A program made the translations under genes and the position numbers. A stretch of DNA of 16,283 nucleotides, from positions 1 to 16,283 of the forward strand of contig CAZDFD010000093.1 in NCBI GenBank assembly GCA_964504655.1. The letters are read 5' to 3'. Shown here one piece after another: positions 1 to 5,922 of the stretch. Numbering within the stretch: the first letter of the stretch is position 1; every line of letters begins with the position of its first letter. Source of the stretch: JANXAZ01 sp964504655 (lineage in GTDB: Bacteria; Pseudomonadota; Alphaproteobacteria; Geminicoccales; Geminicoccaceae). The notes under the pieces are model-generated. The model ran no database searches. It worked only from the letters and a program-made list of their open reading frames with translations, and was not told the DNA's origin.

Positions 1-629
1 CCCTTCTCGAGCGCCGGGTAGATGTCGCCGCCGGCGATCTGCTGCGGCACCACGCCGAGCTTGCTCACCACCCGGCCGGTCAGGCCGCCGATGCGCATCT
101 TGAGGCCGGAGAGATCGGCGACGGTCCTGATCTCCTTGCGGAACCAGCCGCCCATCTGGGCGCCGGTGTTGCCCGCCGGCAGTCCGTGGATGTTGAACTT
201 CTTGTAGAACTCGTTCAGGAGCTCGATCCCGCCGCCGATGTAGTTCCAGGCGTTGATCTGCCGGCAGTTGAGGCCGAACGGGACCGCCGTGCCGAAGGCG
301 AAGGTCGGGTCCTTGCCGAAATAGTAGTAGGAGGCGGTGTGGCAGCACTCGACCGTGCCGTTGGAGACCGCGTCCGCGGCCTGCAGGCCGGGGACGATCT
401 CGCCCGCGGCGAACACCTGGATCTGGAACTTCCCGTCGGTGAGCTCGGCCACCTGCTTGGCCAGCGCCTCGGCGGCGCCGAAGATGGTGTCGAGGGACTT
501 GGGGAAGCTCGAGGTCAGCCGCCACTTGATCTCCGGCGCGCCCTGCGCGATCGCCGGGGCCGGGAAGGCCGCGGCGCCGCCCGCCGCGGCGCCCGCCGCG
601 GCGGCGACCACCTGTCTCCGCTTGATCAT
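1..629 (-). CDS. TRAP transporter substrate-binding protein (DctP/TakP type), N-terminal part, cut by window edge
   Basis: This is the periplasmic binding protein of a tripartite (TRAP) carboxylate uptake system. The reading frame opens with ATG at 629 and stays open to base 1, giving 209 codons; family members are about 340-370 residues, so the C-terminal third or more is outside. The N-terminus begins MIKRRQVVAAAAG, a twin-arginine motif followed by an Ala-rich core and a likely cleavage site after AIAQ (residue 29). The body matches TakP-like proteins: SSFPKSLDTIFGAA near residues 40-53, then a stretch around AGEIVPGLQAADAVSNG and a YYYFGKDP segment. A KMRIGGLTGRVVSKLG segment near residue 185 carries the Arg that usually binds the substrate carboxylate. 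A GGAGAGAG Shine-Dalgarno-like stretch precedes the start. The membrane subunits DctQ and DctM are not in the window and may lie to the left. The substrate is not known; a 2-oxo acid or related carboxylate is an inference from the TakP resemblance. Confidence 0.9.
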   Translation of the reverse strand, partial: MIKRRQVVAAAAGAAAGGAAAFPAPAIAQGAPEIKWRLTSSFPKSLDTIFGAAEALAKQVAELTDGKFQIQVFAAGEIVPGLQAADAVSNGTVECCHTASYYYFGKDPTFAFGTAVPFGLNCRQINAWNYIGGGIELLNEFYKKFNIHGLPAGNTGAQMGGWFRKEIRTVADLSGLKMRIGGLTGRVVSKLGVVPQQIAGGDIYPALEK

Positions 630-691
630 GCTCGCTCTCTCCGTGCTGCGGGTGCCGGCCGCCCGGGGCGCCGGACGCTCGACCCGGGCGC

Positions 692-720
692 TTGCTAGCC
701 ACGGCGTGGCCGGCTGGCAA
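692..720 (-). promoter_or_regulatory. Putative promoter of the TRAP binding protein gene
   Basis: On the minus strand, TTGCCA (720-715) is separated by exactly 17 bases from TAGCAA (697-692). The first hexamer matches TTGACA at five of six positions; the second keeps the first T and A and one inner A of TATAAT. It would start a transcript about 55 bases before the ATG at 629. The same TTGC / TAG arrangement recurs elsewhere in this window. Found by eye only. Confidence 0.45.
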
Positions 721-801
721 CGGGCCGCCCGGATCCCGGCACCGGGCTATGCCGTCGCGCGGAAAGGGACCGTTAACCGAGGCGTGCTACGGCTGCGGGG
801 G

Positions 802-829
802 TTGCCTGGGCGGCGGGCTCGTCTAGAGA
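802..829 (+). promoter_or_regulatory. Putative promoter of the RTX gene
   Basis: TTGCCT (802-807) lies 16 bases before TAGAGA (824-829). Transcription would begin near 836, which favours ATG 911 with a leader of about 75 bases over the in-frame GTG at 839. The 281-base gap 630-910 holds this element and the divergent TRAP promoter. I see no gene in it. Confidence 0.4.
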
Positions 830-910
830 GGTGCGGCCGTGCCCGTGTCGGCACGCCCGCCGGGGACGCGTGCCCCGGACGGTCCGGGAAGGGCCTCGTC
901 GGAGCGAGCG

Positions 911-2269
911 ATGGTGAAGTTCAAGGCCACAAGCGCGTACGACGAGGAGTGGCGCTCGAGCGCCGCCGCCATCGACGACGCGGCGCAGGCGGCCAAGTCG
1001 CGCGCCGCCAAGGTGCTCGGCTCGAACGCCTCGGAGACCCTGAACGGCACCTCGCTCGCCGAGCTGATCGACGGCAAGGGCGGCGACGATCTCCTGATCG
1101 GCCGTGGCGAGGCGGACTCGGTCAAGGGCGGCAAGGGCGACGACTATCTGGCCGGCGACGGCTCGGTCGACAGCCAGCTGCGCCAGAAGGCGATCGAATC
1201 GTTCGGCGGCGACGACCTGCTCGACGGCAGCAGCGGCAACGACACGCTCGACGGCGGCAACGGCGACGACATCCTCAAGGGCGGCAGCGGCGACGACTAC
1301 GTGTTCGGCGGCTATGGCGGCCGCGACCTGGTCGACGGCGGCACCGGCAACGACCGGATCATCGGCGGCTTCCGGGCACCCGGCGCCGCCGGCTCGGACG
1401 ACAACGACATCCTGATCGGTGGCGCCGGCAACGACATCTTCGAGGCCCGGTTCTGGGTCCAGGACCGCCACGCCGACTATTACCCGACCCGTGGCCTCGG
1501 CCCGAACCAGGACGTGGTGCTCGACTTCACCCCGGGCGAGGACCGGGTCGACGTCGTGCTCTACCGCTTCGACGGCAGCGACACCTTCCGCCGCGGCGGC
1601 TTCGAGCTGTTCGACAGCAACGGCGACGGCGTGCTGGATGCCCGCGACCGCTTCGTCGACGTCGACACCGTCACCGCCAACGGCCGCACCGCGCTCTCGA
1701 TCGAGCTCGACGTGGGCGCGGCGCTCGTGGCGGCGGGCCTCGTCGGCTCGGGCGAGCTCGATGCCGGGCCGCACGTGATGACGCTCCTGGGCGTCACCAG
1801 CCTCTCGGCCGAGGACTTCGTGCCGACCCGGACCTACACGCTCCTGGCCGGCTCCGGCTCGCTCGGCGGCGGCTCGGGCGACGATTGGCTGTTCGGCTCG
1901 AGCTCGGGGCAGTTCCTCGCCGGCAACGGCGGCAACGACCTCTATTTCGGCCAGGGCGGCCGCGACACCTTCCGGGTCGGCCAGGGCCGCGACGAGATCA
2001 TGGACTTCGTGCGCGGCGAGGACCGGCTCGAGATCCTGCTCGGCAACGGCACCCGGATCGGCTTCTCGCAGCTCGACAGCAACCGCAACGGCGTGCTCGA
2101 CGACGGCGACGCCGCGGTCGCGATCCGCAGCGAGCAGATGCTGGCGCCGGGCGAGATCGCGCCGGTGGCCCTGGCCACCGCGATCGACCTGTCCGGCTTC
2201 GGCGGCGGCGCCGGCAGCTCGGTCCTGCTCTACGGCACCACCGGGCTCGGCGCGTCCGACTTCGCCTGA
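911..2269 (+). CDS. RTX-type calcium-binding protein with duplicated RTX/EF-hand module
   Basis: A 452-residue protein, probably exported by a type I secretion system: it has no N-terminal signal peptide and carries glycine/aspartate nonapeptides of the GGxGxDxLx type (about residues 57-84, 99-153, 161-176 and 316-350). Two units share one order. Unit 1 has RTX repeats, DVVLDFTPGEDRVDV (201-215), an EF-hand-like loop DSNGDGVLDARD (235-246), and LLGVTSLSAEDF (292-303). Unit 2 has RTX repeats, DEIMDFVRGEDRLEI (361-375), DSNRNGVLDDGD (389-400), and LLYGTTGLGASDF (439-451). The loops keep Asp/Asn at EF-hand positions 1, 3, 5, 9 and 12, so calcium binding is likely. No catalytic domain is recognisable, so the role may be structural, adhesive or S-layer-like. 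ATG 911 is chosen because GGAG sits 6 bases upstream; the frame is also open from GTG 839, which would add 24 low-complexity residues. No exporter gene is nearby. Confidence 0.85.
   Translation: MVKFKATSAYDEEWRSSAAAIDDAAQAAKSRAAKVLGSNASETLNGTSLAELIDGKGGDDLLIGRGEADSVKGGKGDDYLAGDGSVDSQLRQKAIESFGGDDLLDGSSGNDTLDGGNGDDILKGGSGDDYVFGGYGGRDLVDGGTGNDRIIGGFRAPGAAGSDDNDILIGGAGNDIFEARFWVQDRHADYYPTRGLGPNQDVVLDFTPGEDRVDVVLYRFDGSDTFRRGGFELFDSNGDGVLDARDRFVDVDTVTANGRTALSIELDVGAALVAAGLVGSGELDAGPHVMTLLGVTSLSAEDFVPTRTYTLLAGSGSLGGGSGDDWLFGSSSGQFLAGNGGNDLYFGQGGRDTFRVGQGRDEIMDFVRGEDRLEILLGNGTRIGFSQLDSNRNGVLDDGDAAVAIRSEQMLAPGEIAPVALATAIDLSGFGGGAGSSVLLYGTTGLGASDFA
1253..1369 (+). repeat. Tandem 27-base RTX-coding repeats
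   Basis: Four consecutive near-27-base units each open with GGCGGC followed by a short glycine/aspartate-coding stretch. They encode GGNGDDILK, GGSGDDYVF, GGYGGRDLVD (one codon longer) and GGTGNDRII, then a closing GG. They form the densest part of the calcium-binding beta-roll of the RTX gene and could recombine in copy number. Confidence 0.8.
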
Positions 2270-2292
2270 CCCCGCGAGGGGCGTCCGGCCCC
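2270..2292 (+). terminator. Weak hairpin after the RTX gene
   Basis: Directly after the TGA, GGGGC (2278-2282) and GCCCC (2288-2292) can pair around a 5-base loop. An alternative 4-bp CCCC/GGGG stem overlaps it (2270-2281). There is no T-run, so a role as an intrinsic terminator is uncertain. Confidence 0.3.
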
Positions 2293-2385
2293 GACCCCTG
2301 TTGCTCCCGGGCCACAGTCGTGCGCCAGCCGTCACATCCGGGTGCGCGGGGTGATTCGCGTCACGCGGCGGCCGCCGGACCCGCG

Positions 2386-2391
2386 CTATAA
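2386..2391 (+). promoter_or_regulatory. Putative -10 element (CTATAA) before the small membrane-protein gene
   Basis: CTATAAGGG is an AT-rich island in very GC-rich sequence. A start about 7-9 bases downstream falls at 2398-2401, leaving a leader of about 40 bases to ATG 2440. It would also place the in-frame GTG 2401 at the very 5' end of the message. I find no clear -35 hexamer. Confidence 0.3.
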
Positions 2392-2439
2392 GGGCCCTCC
2401 GTGAGCGCGGCGCCGGGGCGTCGCGTGGAGGGCGCCTCG

Positions 2440-2574
2440 ATGGTGCAGCGCGTCATCCTGATCCTGGTCGGCGTGCTCCTGGCCGCCACGCTCCTGCTCG
2501 AGCGGCCGACGCCGATGGCGATCGCGCCGCGCGAGGCGCAGAGCACGGGCGGTCGCGCGGCCCCGGCCGGCTGA
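2440..2574 (+). CDS. Small single-span membrane protein, 44 residues
   Basis: This is an unrecognised small protein. ATG 2440 is preceded by a strong Shine-Dalgarno GGAGGG (2427-2432) at 7 bases, which is the main reason to accept it. The sequence starts MVQRVILILVGVLLAATLLL, a basic residue followed by an unbroken hydrophobic stretch of about 16 residues. A Pro/Ala/Arg-rich tail of about 24 residues follows and ends APAG before TGA. This fits a single inner-membrane helix with the tail outside, or an uncleaved signal anchor. The frame continues upstream to GTG 2401, which would add 13 residues without hydrophobic character. It lies between the RTX gene and the ParA-like gene on the same strand with gaps of 170 and 146 bases, so it may be a single-gene transcript. 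No function can be assigned. Confidence 0.55.
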   Translation: MVQRVILILVGVLLAATLLLERPTPMAIAPREAQSTGGRAAPAG

Positions 2575-2621
2575 GCCGCGGCACCCGCCGGACGATGGAC
2601 TGGCGGCGCGATCTGTTCAAC

Positions 2622-2675
2622 TATAGGTTATCCGGCACCCGGCCTCTCGCCAAAGGCGCGAGACCGCGCTAGGCT
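2622..2675 (+). promoter_or_regulatory. Upstream region of the ParA-like gene with two -10-like islands and an imperfect inverted repeat
   Basis: Before ATG 2721 there is an AT-rich island TATAGGTTAT (2622-2631) and a TAGGCT element (2670-2675) containing CTAG. An imperfect inverted repeat lies between them: TCTCGCC (2645-2651), AAA, GGCGCGAGA (2655-2663). The repeat could be an operator or a terminator stem for the small gene upstream. No convincing -35 hexamer accompanies either island. Confidence 0.25.
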
Positions 2676-2720
2676 GCCCGAACGGCCGGCGCGGGCGCGC
2701 CATCTGCCGGGGAAGGCACC

Positions 2721-3641
2721 ATGGGTCTCCTCTTGGCCGTCGGCAACCTCAAGGGCGGCGTCGGCAAGAGCACGCTCGCCGTCAACCTCGCTTCGGCGTT
2801 CGCCGCCGAGGGTCGCCGCACCGTCCTGCTCGACACCGACCCGCAGCAGACCGCGGCGCGCTGGGCCTCGCACCGGCTGCTGCCCTGCGAGGTGATGGAG
2901 GCGCCGATCCGCGACGTGCGCGGCGCCGGCGCCTGGGTCGGCCTGGTCGACGGCGTGCGGCGGTCGGCCGAGGTGGTGGTGGTCGACCTGCCGGCGGTGC
3001 TGACCGCGGCGCTCGCCGCCGCCTGCCTCGTGGCCGACGCGGTGCTGGTGCCCTCGGCGCCGAGCCGGGTCGACGTCACCACCCTGCAGCGCACCCTCCA
3101 CTATCTGCGCGCGGCGCGGCGCGAGCGCGCCGGCGGCGTGCCCGAGGCCGGGTCGGAGGGCTGGCCCAGGGGCTGGATCGTGCCGACCCGCACGCCGCGC
3201 CCGGGCCTGTTGCGCCGCCGCCCGGAGCTCGGGCCGCTGCCGCGGCTGGGCGAGCCGTTGACCCCGCCGCTCTGGGCCGATCCGGCCTGGGAGGCGGCCT
3301 TCGCGAGCGGGCGGTGGATCGGCGCCGAGGCGCCCGGCGGCCGGGCGCACGCCGATCTGATGCGGGTGCACGCCATCCTGGTGGCGGCGCTGAGCGGGGC
3401 CGCCCTGCCGCAGCCGGCGGCACCCGACGCCGCCGAGCGGCTGGCGGCGCGGCTGCGGCGCGGCCCGGCCCCGGCCGCGGCGGCGCCCGCGGCCGCGCCG
3501 GCGAACGGGGCGGCGACCGGGCCGGCGGTGGCGCCGAGCGGGCTCGCGGAGGCGCCGGCTTCGGCCCCCTCCGGCTGGCCCGGCGAGCTGCGCTTCCTCC
3601 CGGATGCGCGGCCCCTTGGAGGCGGCCAGCCGGCCGAGTAG
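2721..3641 (+). CDS. ParA/MinD-family P-loop ATPase, solitary
   Basis: A 306-residue member of the deviant Walker A ATPase family, whose ATP-driven dimers position DNA, proteins or machines in the cell. The N-terminus has LKGGVGKST (residues 10-18), with the signature Lys 11 and the P-loop Lys 16. It is followed by LLDTDPQQTAARWA (36-49), the A' motif typical of ParA, and VVVVDLPA (85-92) as Walker B. After about residue 240 the protein turns into an Ala/Pro/Gly-rich, probably disordered tail. No parB, repABC gene or visible parS repeat is near, so chromosome or plasmid partition is not supported by context. These orphan ParA proteins often position other cargo. The start is the first ATG of the frame and places the P-loop at the usual distance from the N-terminus. 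The thiolase follows after 30 bases, so co-transcription is possible. Confidence 0.85.
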   Translation: MGLLLAVGNLKGGVGKSTLAVNLASAFAAEGRRTVLLDTDPQQTAARWASHRLLPCEVMEAPIRDVRGAGAWVGLVDGVRRSAEVVVVDLPAVLTAALAAACLVADAVLVPSAPSRVDVTTLQRTLHYLRAARRERAGGVPEAGSEGWPRGWIVPTRTPRPGLLRRRPELGPLPRLGEPLTPPLWADPAWEAAFASGRWIGAEAPGGRAHADLMRVHAILVAALSGAALPQPAAPDAAERLAARLRRGPAPAAAAPAAAPANGAATGPAVAPSGLAEAPASAPSGWPGELRFLPDARPLGGGQPAE

Positions 3642-3671
3642 GGTGCGGCCGCGCAACCGCGCGAGGACCGC

Positions 3672-4838
3672 ATGACCGCCTGCATCGTCGGCTGGAGCCA
3701 CCTGCCCTTCGCCAAGCACGAGGGCCGCAGCGTCGAGAGCCTCGTCGTGGAGGCCGCGCGCGGCGCGCTCGCCGATGCCGGGATCGCCGCCGCCGAGGTC
3801 GACGAGACCTGGCTCGGCCATTTCAACGGCGGCTTCGTGGCCCAGGACTTCACCGCCTCGCTCGTGCTCCAGGCCGACCCCGAGCTGCGCTTCAAGCGCG
3901 CCACCCGGGTCGAGAACGCCTGCGCCACCGGCTCGGCCGCGGTCCATGCCGGGCTCCGCTCGATCCTCGCCAAGGAAGCGCGGATCGTCCTCGTCGTGGG
4001 CGTCGAGAAGATGACCGAGCTCGACGGCGCGCGGATCGGCGAGACCCTCTTGAAGGCCAGCTACCTCGAGGAGGAGCGCGGCATCGAGGGCGGCTTCGCG
4101 GGCGTGTTCGGGCTCATCGCCCAGCGCTACTTCCAACTTCACGGCGACCAGTCCGACGCGCTCGCCACGATCGCCGCCAAGAACCACCGCAACGGCTGCG
4201 CCAATCCTTGGGCGCAGATGCGCAAGGACCTGGGCTTCGCCTTCTGCCGTGCCGTCTCGGACAAGAACCCGATCGTGGCCGGGCCCCTGAAGCGCACCGA
4301 CTGCTCGCTCGTCTCGGACGGTGCCGCGGCCCTCGTGCTCGCCGACCTCGAGACCGCGCTCGCCATGAGGAAGGCGGTGGCCTTCCGGAGCTGGGCGCAG
4401 GTGAGCGACTTCCTGCCGATGAGCCGGCGCGACGTGGTCGCCTTCGAAGGCTGCGAGCAGGCCTGGAAGAAGGCGCTCGCGCGCGGCCGGCTGACCCTCG
4501 AGGATCTCGATCTGGTCGAGACCCACGACTGCTTCACGATCGCCGAACTGCTCGAGTACGAGGCCATGGGCCTCGCCCCGCGCGGCCAGGGTGCCCGCGC
4601 CGCCCTCGAGGGCTGGACCCAGAAGGACGGCAGGCTGCCCGTGAACCCCTCGGGCGGGCTCAAGGCCAAGGGCCACCCGATCGGCGCCACCGGCGTCTCG
4701 ATGCACGTGCTGACCGCCATGCAGGTCCGCGGCGAGGCCGGGGACATGCAGGTCGAGGGTGCCCGGCTCGGCGGCGTCTACAACATGGGCGGGGCCTGCG
4801 TGGCCTCCTATGTGAGCGTGCTCGAGCCCTTGCGCTGA
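3672..4838 (+). CDS. SCP-x-type thiolase (acetyl-CoA acetyltransferase family)
   Basis: A 388-residue thiolase-fold protein of the SCP-x / lipid-transfer branch. Such enzymes cleave or form 3-ketoacyl-CoA, and this branch also includes members of unproven activity. The nucleophile candidate is Cys 84 in ENACATGSAA. The second conserved region is VETHDCFTIAEL (282-293), with His 285 where classical thiolases use an NEAF motif. GHPIGATG (334-341) supplies His 335, and NMGGACVAS (371-379) supplies the C-terminal Cys 376. GAGGA at 3663-3667 lies 4 bases before the ATG. Length and motif order are complete, so the gene is intact. A DUF486 membrane protein begins 21 bases after its stop, suggesting one transcript. 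The substrate cannot be told from the sequence; a role in fatty acid, sterol-like or branched acyl-CoA turnover is inference. Confidence 0.88.
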   Translation: MTACIVGWSHLPFAKHEGRSVESLVVEAARGALADAGIAAAEVDETWLGHFNGGFVAQDFTASLVLQADPELRFKRATRVENACATGSAAVHAGLRSILAKEARIVLVVGVEKMTELDGARIGETLLKASYLEEERGIEGGFAGVFGLIAQRYFQLHGDQSDALATIAAKNHRNGCANPWAQMRKDLGFAFCRAVSDKNPIVAGPLKRTDCSLVSDGAAALVLADLETALAMRKAVAFRSWAQVSDFLPMSRRDVVAFEGCEQAWKKALARGRLTLEDLDLVETHDCFTIAELLEYEAMGLAPRGQGARAALEGWTQKDGRLPVNPSGGLKAKGHPIGATGVSMHVLTAMQVRGEAGDMQVEGARLGGVYNMGGACVASYVSVLEPLR

Positions 4839-4859
4839 GCCGCCGACGGCCGCCCGCCC

Positions 4860-5240
4860 GTGCCCGCCTGGCTCGCGCCGGGAGCGCCGCTCGCACCCTG
4901 GATCGTCCCGATCCTCTTCCTCGTGCTCTCGAACGTCTTCATGACCATCGCCTGGTACGGCCATCTCCGCTTCAAGGCCGTGCCCTTGTGGCAGGCGGTG
5001 ACCGTGAGCTGGCTCATCGCCTACGTCGAATACTGGCTCGCCGTGCCCGCCAACCGGATCGGCCACGCCGTCTATTCCGCCGCCCAGCTCAAGACGATCC
5101 AGGAGATCGTGACACTTCTGATCTTCGCCGGCTTCTCGGTCTGGTTCCTGAAGGAGCCGTTCACGCTCAACTACGCGGTGGGCTTCGCCTGCATCGCGCT
5201 CGGCGCCTGGTTCATCTTCGCGGGCCCGTTCGGCCGCTGA
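4860..5240 (+). CDS. DUF486 (DMT-like) small membrane protein
   Basis: A 126-residue integral membrane protein with about four hydrophobic segments. It matches DUF486 at several family-typical points: LSNVFMTIAWYGHLRFK (residues about 22-38), PLWQAVTVSWLIAYVEYW, VPANRIG, and AAQLKTIQEIVTLLIFAGFS. A WFLKEPFTLNYAVGF segment near the end resembles half of a drug/metabolite transporter fold. The function is unknown, and its half-size suggests it works as a dimer. The GTG at 4860 is the only sensible start before the first span; it has no clear Shine-Dalgarno site. Translation may be coupled to the thiolase, whose stop is 21 bases upstream. It converges with the minus-strand cluster, whose last stop is 20 bases away. 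Confidence 0.85.
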   Translation: MPAWLAPGAPLAPWIVPILFLVLSNVFMTIAWYGHLRFKAVPLWQAVTVSWLIAYVEYWLAVPANRIGHAVYSAAQLKTIQEIVTLLIFAGFSVWFLKEPFTLNYAVGFACIALGAWFIFAGPFGR

Positions 5241-5259
5241 GCCCGACCCGGGCGCCGCT

Positions 5260-5922
5260 TCAGCCGGCCACCGCCCGCCGCCAGGCGGCGATCGCGGCCT
5301 CGGCGCCGAGCCGCGGGCTCGCGAGCACGGGGATGCCCAGATCGGCCAGGAGCTCCACCGCCCCGGCCATCGAGGCCTGCGCCAGGAGGATCGCATCGGC
5401 CGGCCCCGCCCGCTCGCGGATCGCGCTCGCCACCGCCCGCCAGTAGCCCGCCCGGTCGCCGCGCTCCTGGAACGCCCAGGCGCCCTCGCACAGGAGCTCC
5501 CGCGGGGTGATCGCCATTCCCCGCTCGCGGGCGACCCGCGCGAGCAGATCGCGGGTCGGCCCGAGCGTGCTCGCGAGCGCCGCGGCCACGAGGATCCGCG
5601 GCCCGCGGTCGAGCGCCGCCTCGACCATCGGCCGGTCGACCCGGAGCACCGGGGCGGGCGTGAGCTCGGCCGCACTCTCCGCCCCCGGGCCGAGCGTCGA
5701 GCAGGTGCAGAGCACGGCCGCGGCGCCGCCGTCGGCGAGCTCCAGGATGTCGAGCGCCACCGCCCGCCGCACGCGCGGGGTCAGCTCGGGCTGGGCCGCC
5801 TCGAGGAGGTCGGCGCGGGTGCGGTGGACCAGCGGGATGTCGGGCGCGAGCTCGCGCAGGAGCTCCGCGAACGGCCGCTCGTTGGCGGGCGTGCTGTGCC
5901 AGAGCGCGAGCGGTGCCGTCAT
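5260..5922 (-). CDS. Asp/Glu racemase-fold protein
   Basis: A 220-residue protein of the Asp/Glu/hydantoin racemase superfamily, which includes racemases, arylmalonate decarboxylase and maleate isomerase. The first catalytic-Cys region is visible as AVLCTCSTLGPGAESA (69-84), with Cys 72 and Cys 74. The position where the second catalytic Cys normally sits (an LLGCTxxP-like motif) reads AILLAQASMAG (177-187), with no Cys. The only other Cys is 145, in ELLCEGAW. It is therefore unlikely to be a standard two-base racemase and may act as a decarboxylase, lyase or isomerase. ATG 5922 is preferred because GGGAGG precedes it and it overlaps the stop of the P1 hydrolase gene in the form ATGA. The open frame extends 10 residues further upstream. 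It is the last gene of the minus-strand cluster. Confidence 0.75.
   Translation of the reverse strand: MTAPLALWHSTPANERPFAELLRELAPDIPLVHRTRADLLEAAQPELTPRVRRAVALDILELADGGAAAVLCTCSTLGPGAESAAELTPAPVLRVDRPMVEAALDRGPRILVAAALASTLGPTRDLLARVARERGMAITPRELLCEGAWAFQERGDRAGYWRAVASAIRERAGPADAILLAQASMAGAVELLADLGIPVLASPRLGAEAAIAAWRRAVAG

Noticed and set aside
839..910. Longer RTX start at GTG 839
   Set aside because: It adds 24 Pro/Arg/Ala-rich residues without homology, lies at the predicted transcript start, and ATG 911 has its own GGAG site.
1079..1369. Possible CRISPR or satellite array from short spaced repeats
   Set aside because: The repeats are coding, in phase with codons, contiguous without spacers, and encode RTX nonapeptides.
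337..2391. Very long plus-strand open frame (684 codons) overlapping the TRAP and RTX genes, and a 520-codon minus frame at 773-2335
   Set aside because: Both are Arg- or Ala/Val-rich shadow frames caused by high GC and the RTX repeats. The RTX frame itself has recognisable motifs and a ribosome site.
2628..5675. 1015-codon minus-strand open frame across the ParA, thiolase and DUF486 genes
   Set aside because: Composition is Arg/Gly/Glu/His-rich with no domain, and it is antisense to three recognisable families. It arises from the lack of AT-rich stop codons.
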